Assembly: GCA_035079385.1 (NCBI GenBank)
Contig: JAVHKY010000055.1
Span: 744,001 to 808,000, forward strand
DNA from: Aspidiotus rigidus
Taxonomy: Eukaryota; Arthropoda; Insecta; Hemiptera; Diaspididae
Length of the DNA stretch: 64,000 bases
Direction: 5' to 3'
Under the pieces are notes generated by a model, which saw only the letters and a program-made list of their open reading frames with translations, was not told where the DNA came from and made no database searches. The position numbers were made by a program, and so were the translations under genes. This document shows, one piece after another, positions 63,452 to 64,000 of the stretch (positions are counted from its first letter, which is position 1; every line of letters starts with the position of its first letter).

Positions 63452-64000
63452 AATTTGGAAACAACTCCCGTCCGAGTCTTTGGGTGGACACTTCGGTATT
63501 TGATAACAATGATGCCAACGGTGGCGTCGTCAGAGAGGAAACCTGTTCAAGACCAGGAAATGATTATTGTTTACGATGGCGAAATAAAGCCGCATTCCGT
63601 ATCGTCAGAATAAACGAATATTGCGAAATGCACGAAATGAGTACCGAGTTAAGTAAACCGCTTTCCATCGCCTTCAGTTTGGAAGGTGTGCAATTGTACG
63701 GTGGAAGCGAAATGAGCAATCAGTCGTGGCCGACGCAGAAATCGCGCCTCGATAACGTCGCGTTCGCTTCAAACGAGAAAAATACGCTCGTTGTACTTGA
63801 ACGGTACTGGCTAACTTCGGCCGGACAGTCTGTGCACGTCGACAAAATGGTACCCCTATTCGTCTCACAAAATGAGACCACTTTGCTACTGACGGCTGAG
63901 TTACGCGAGCCATACGTCCGCAAAACCAACAAAACCGTTCTTAAGTATCGGTATTGTCATTTTGAGAATGCGAAAATTGCGCACCTCGACGCGATCGCGA
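63452..64000 (+). CDS. GH31 glycosidase (MYORG-like), exon 2, cut by window end
   Basis: Family 31 glycosidases cleave alpha-linked sugars; the MYORG/KIAA1161 branch is a membrane-anchored group. The open frame reads FGNNSRPSLWVDTSVFDNND, then CSRPGNDYCLRWRNKAAF, and LEGVQLYGGSEMSNQSWPTQ. The YGGxExxxQxWP segment and the Cys pair before CLRW are marks of this subgroup. It continues through RYWLTSAGQSVHVDKMVPLF to the window edge with no stop. The catalytic barrel lies beyond the window, so activity cannot be judged. The acceptor is ATTTACAG. Confidence 0.85.

Overview
The window is eukaryotic nuclear DNA, AT-rich and packed with transposon remnants. Split genes with GT-AG introns, a maltase of insect type, Jockey, Penelope-like and R2-type retroelement relics and very many small foldback elements all point to an arthropod, most likely an insect. 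A sap-feeding hemipteran would fit, but nothing in the sequence settles the order.

Three host genes can be supported. (1) A secreted family GH13 maltase / alpha-glucosidase on the minus strand, 31427 down to 8455. I could assemble it as ten exons with matching splice phases into a 574-residue reading frame. Its 12.2 kb second intron is a sink for mobile elements: two R2-type retroelement fragments, a Cys-rich integrase tail, a TA-flanked element with a Psq-type helix-turn-helix, a deleted Tigger/pogo element and a deleted Jockey element. (2) LEO1, a subunit of the PAF1 transcription elongation complex, also on the minus strand, 37385 down to 32531. Ten exons are firm; a small linking exon is needed to keep phase and I propose a candidate. 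(3) The 5' part of a membrane-anchored or secreted family GH31 glycosidase resembling MYORG/KIAA1161, on the plus strand from 54433. Its second exon starts at 63452 and runs off the window.

Layout: 1-3100 is a composite interspersed repeat whose inverted relative lies at about 48330-50230. 3.6-8.4 kb is mostly unassigned, with a possible orphan terminal exon (3667) and a MULE-type fragment (6.3 kb). 8.4-31.4 kb is the maltase gene. 32.5-37.4 kb is LEO1. 37.1-40.3 kb is an inverted duplication of the LEO1 promoter and first exon, interrupted by two small elements. 40.3-53 kb is a field of MITEs, tandem repeats, a Ginger/KRBA2-like DNA transposon (44.55-46.15 kb) and a 1.2 kb palindrome. 54.4 kb to the end is the GH31 gene, whose 8.8 kb first intron holds an RNase H remnant, a Penelope-like remnant, a MULE-type fragment and possible exons of other genes.

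The two sugar hydrolases act outside or at the surface of the cell, and LEO1 acts in the nucleus. I see no functional link between the three genes. The most unusual structures are the divergent inverted copy of the LEO1 promoter and exon 1, the Ginger-like element with repeated palindromes in both subterminal regions, and retroelement fragments abutting TAA microsatellites. I found no CRISPR array, operon or clearly new multi-gene system.
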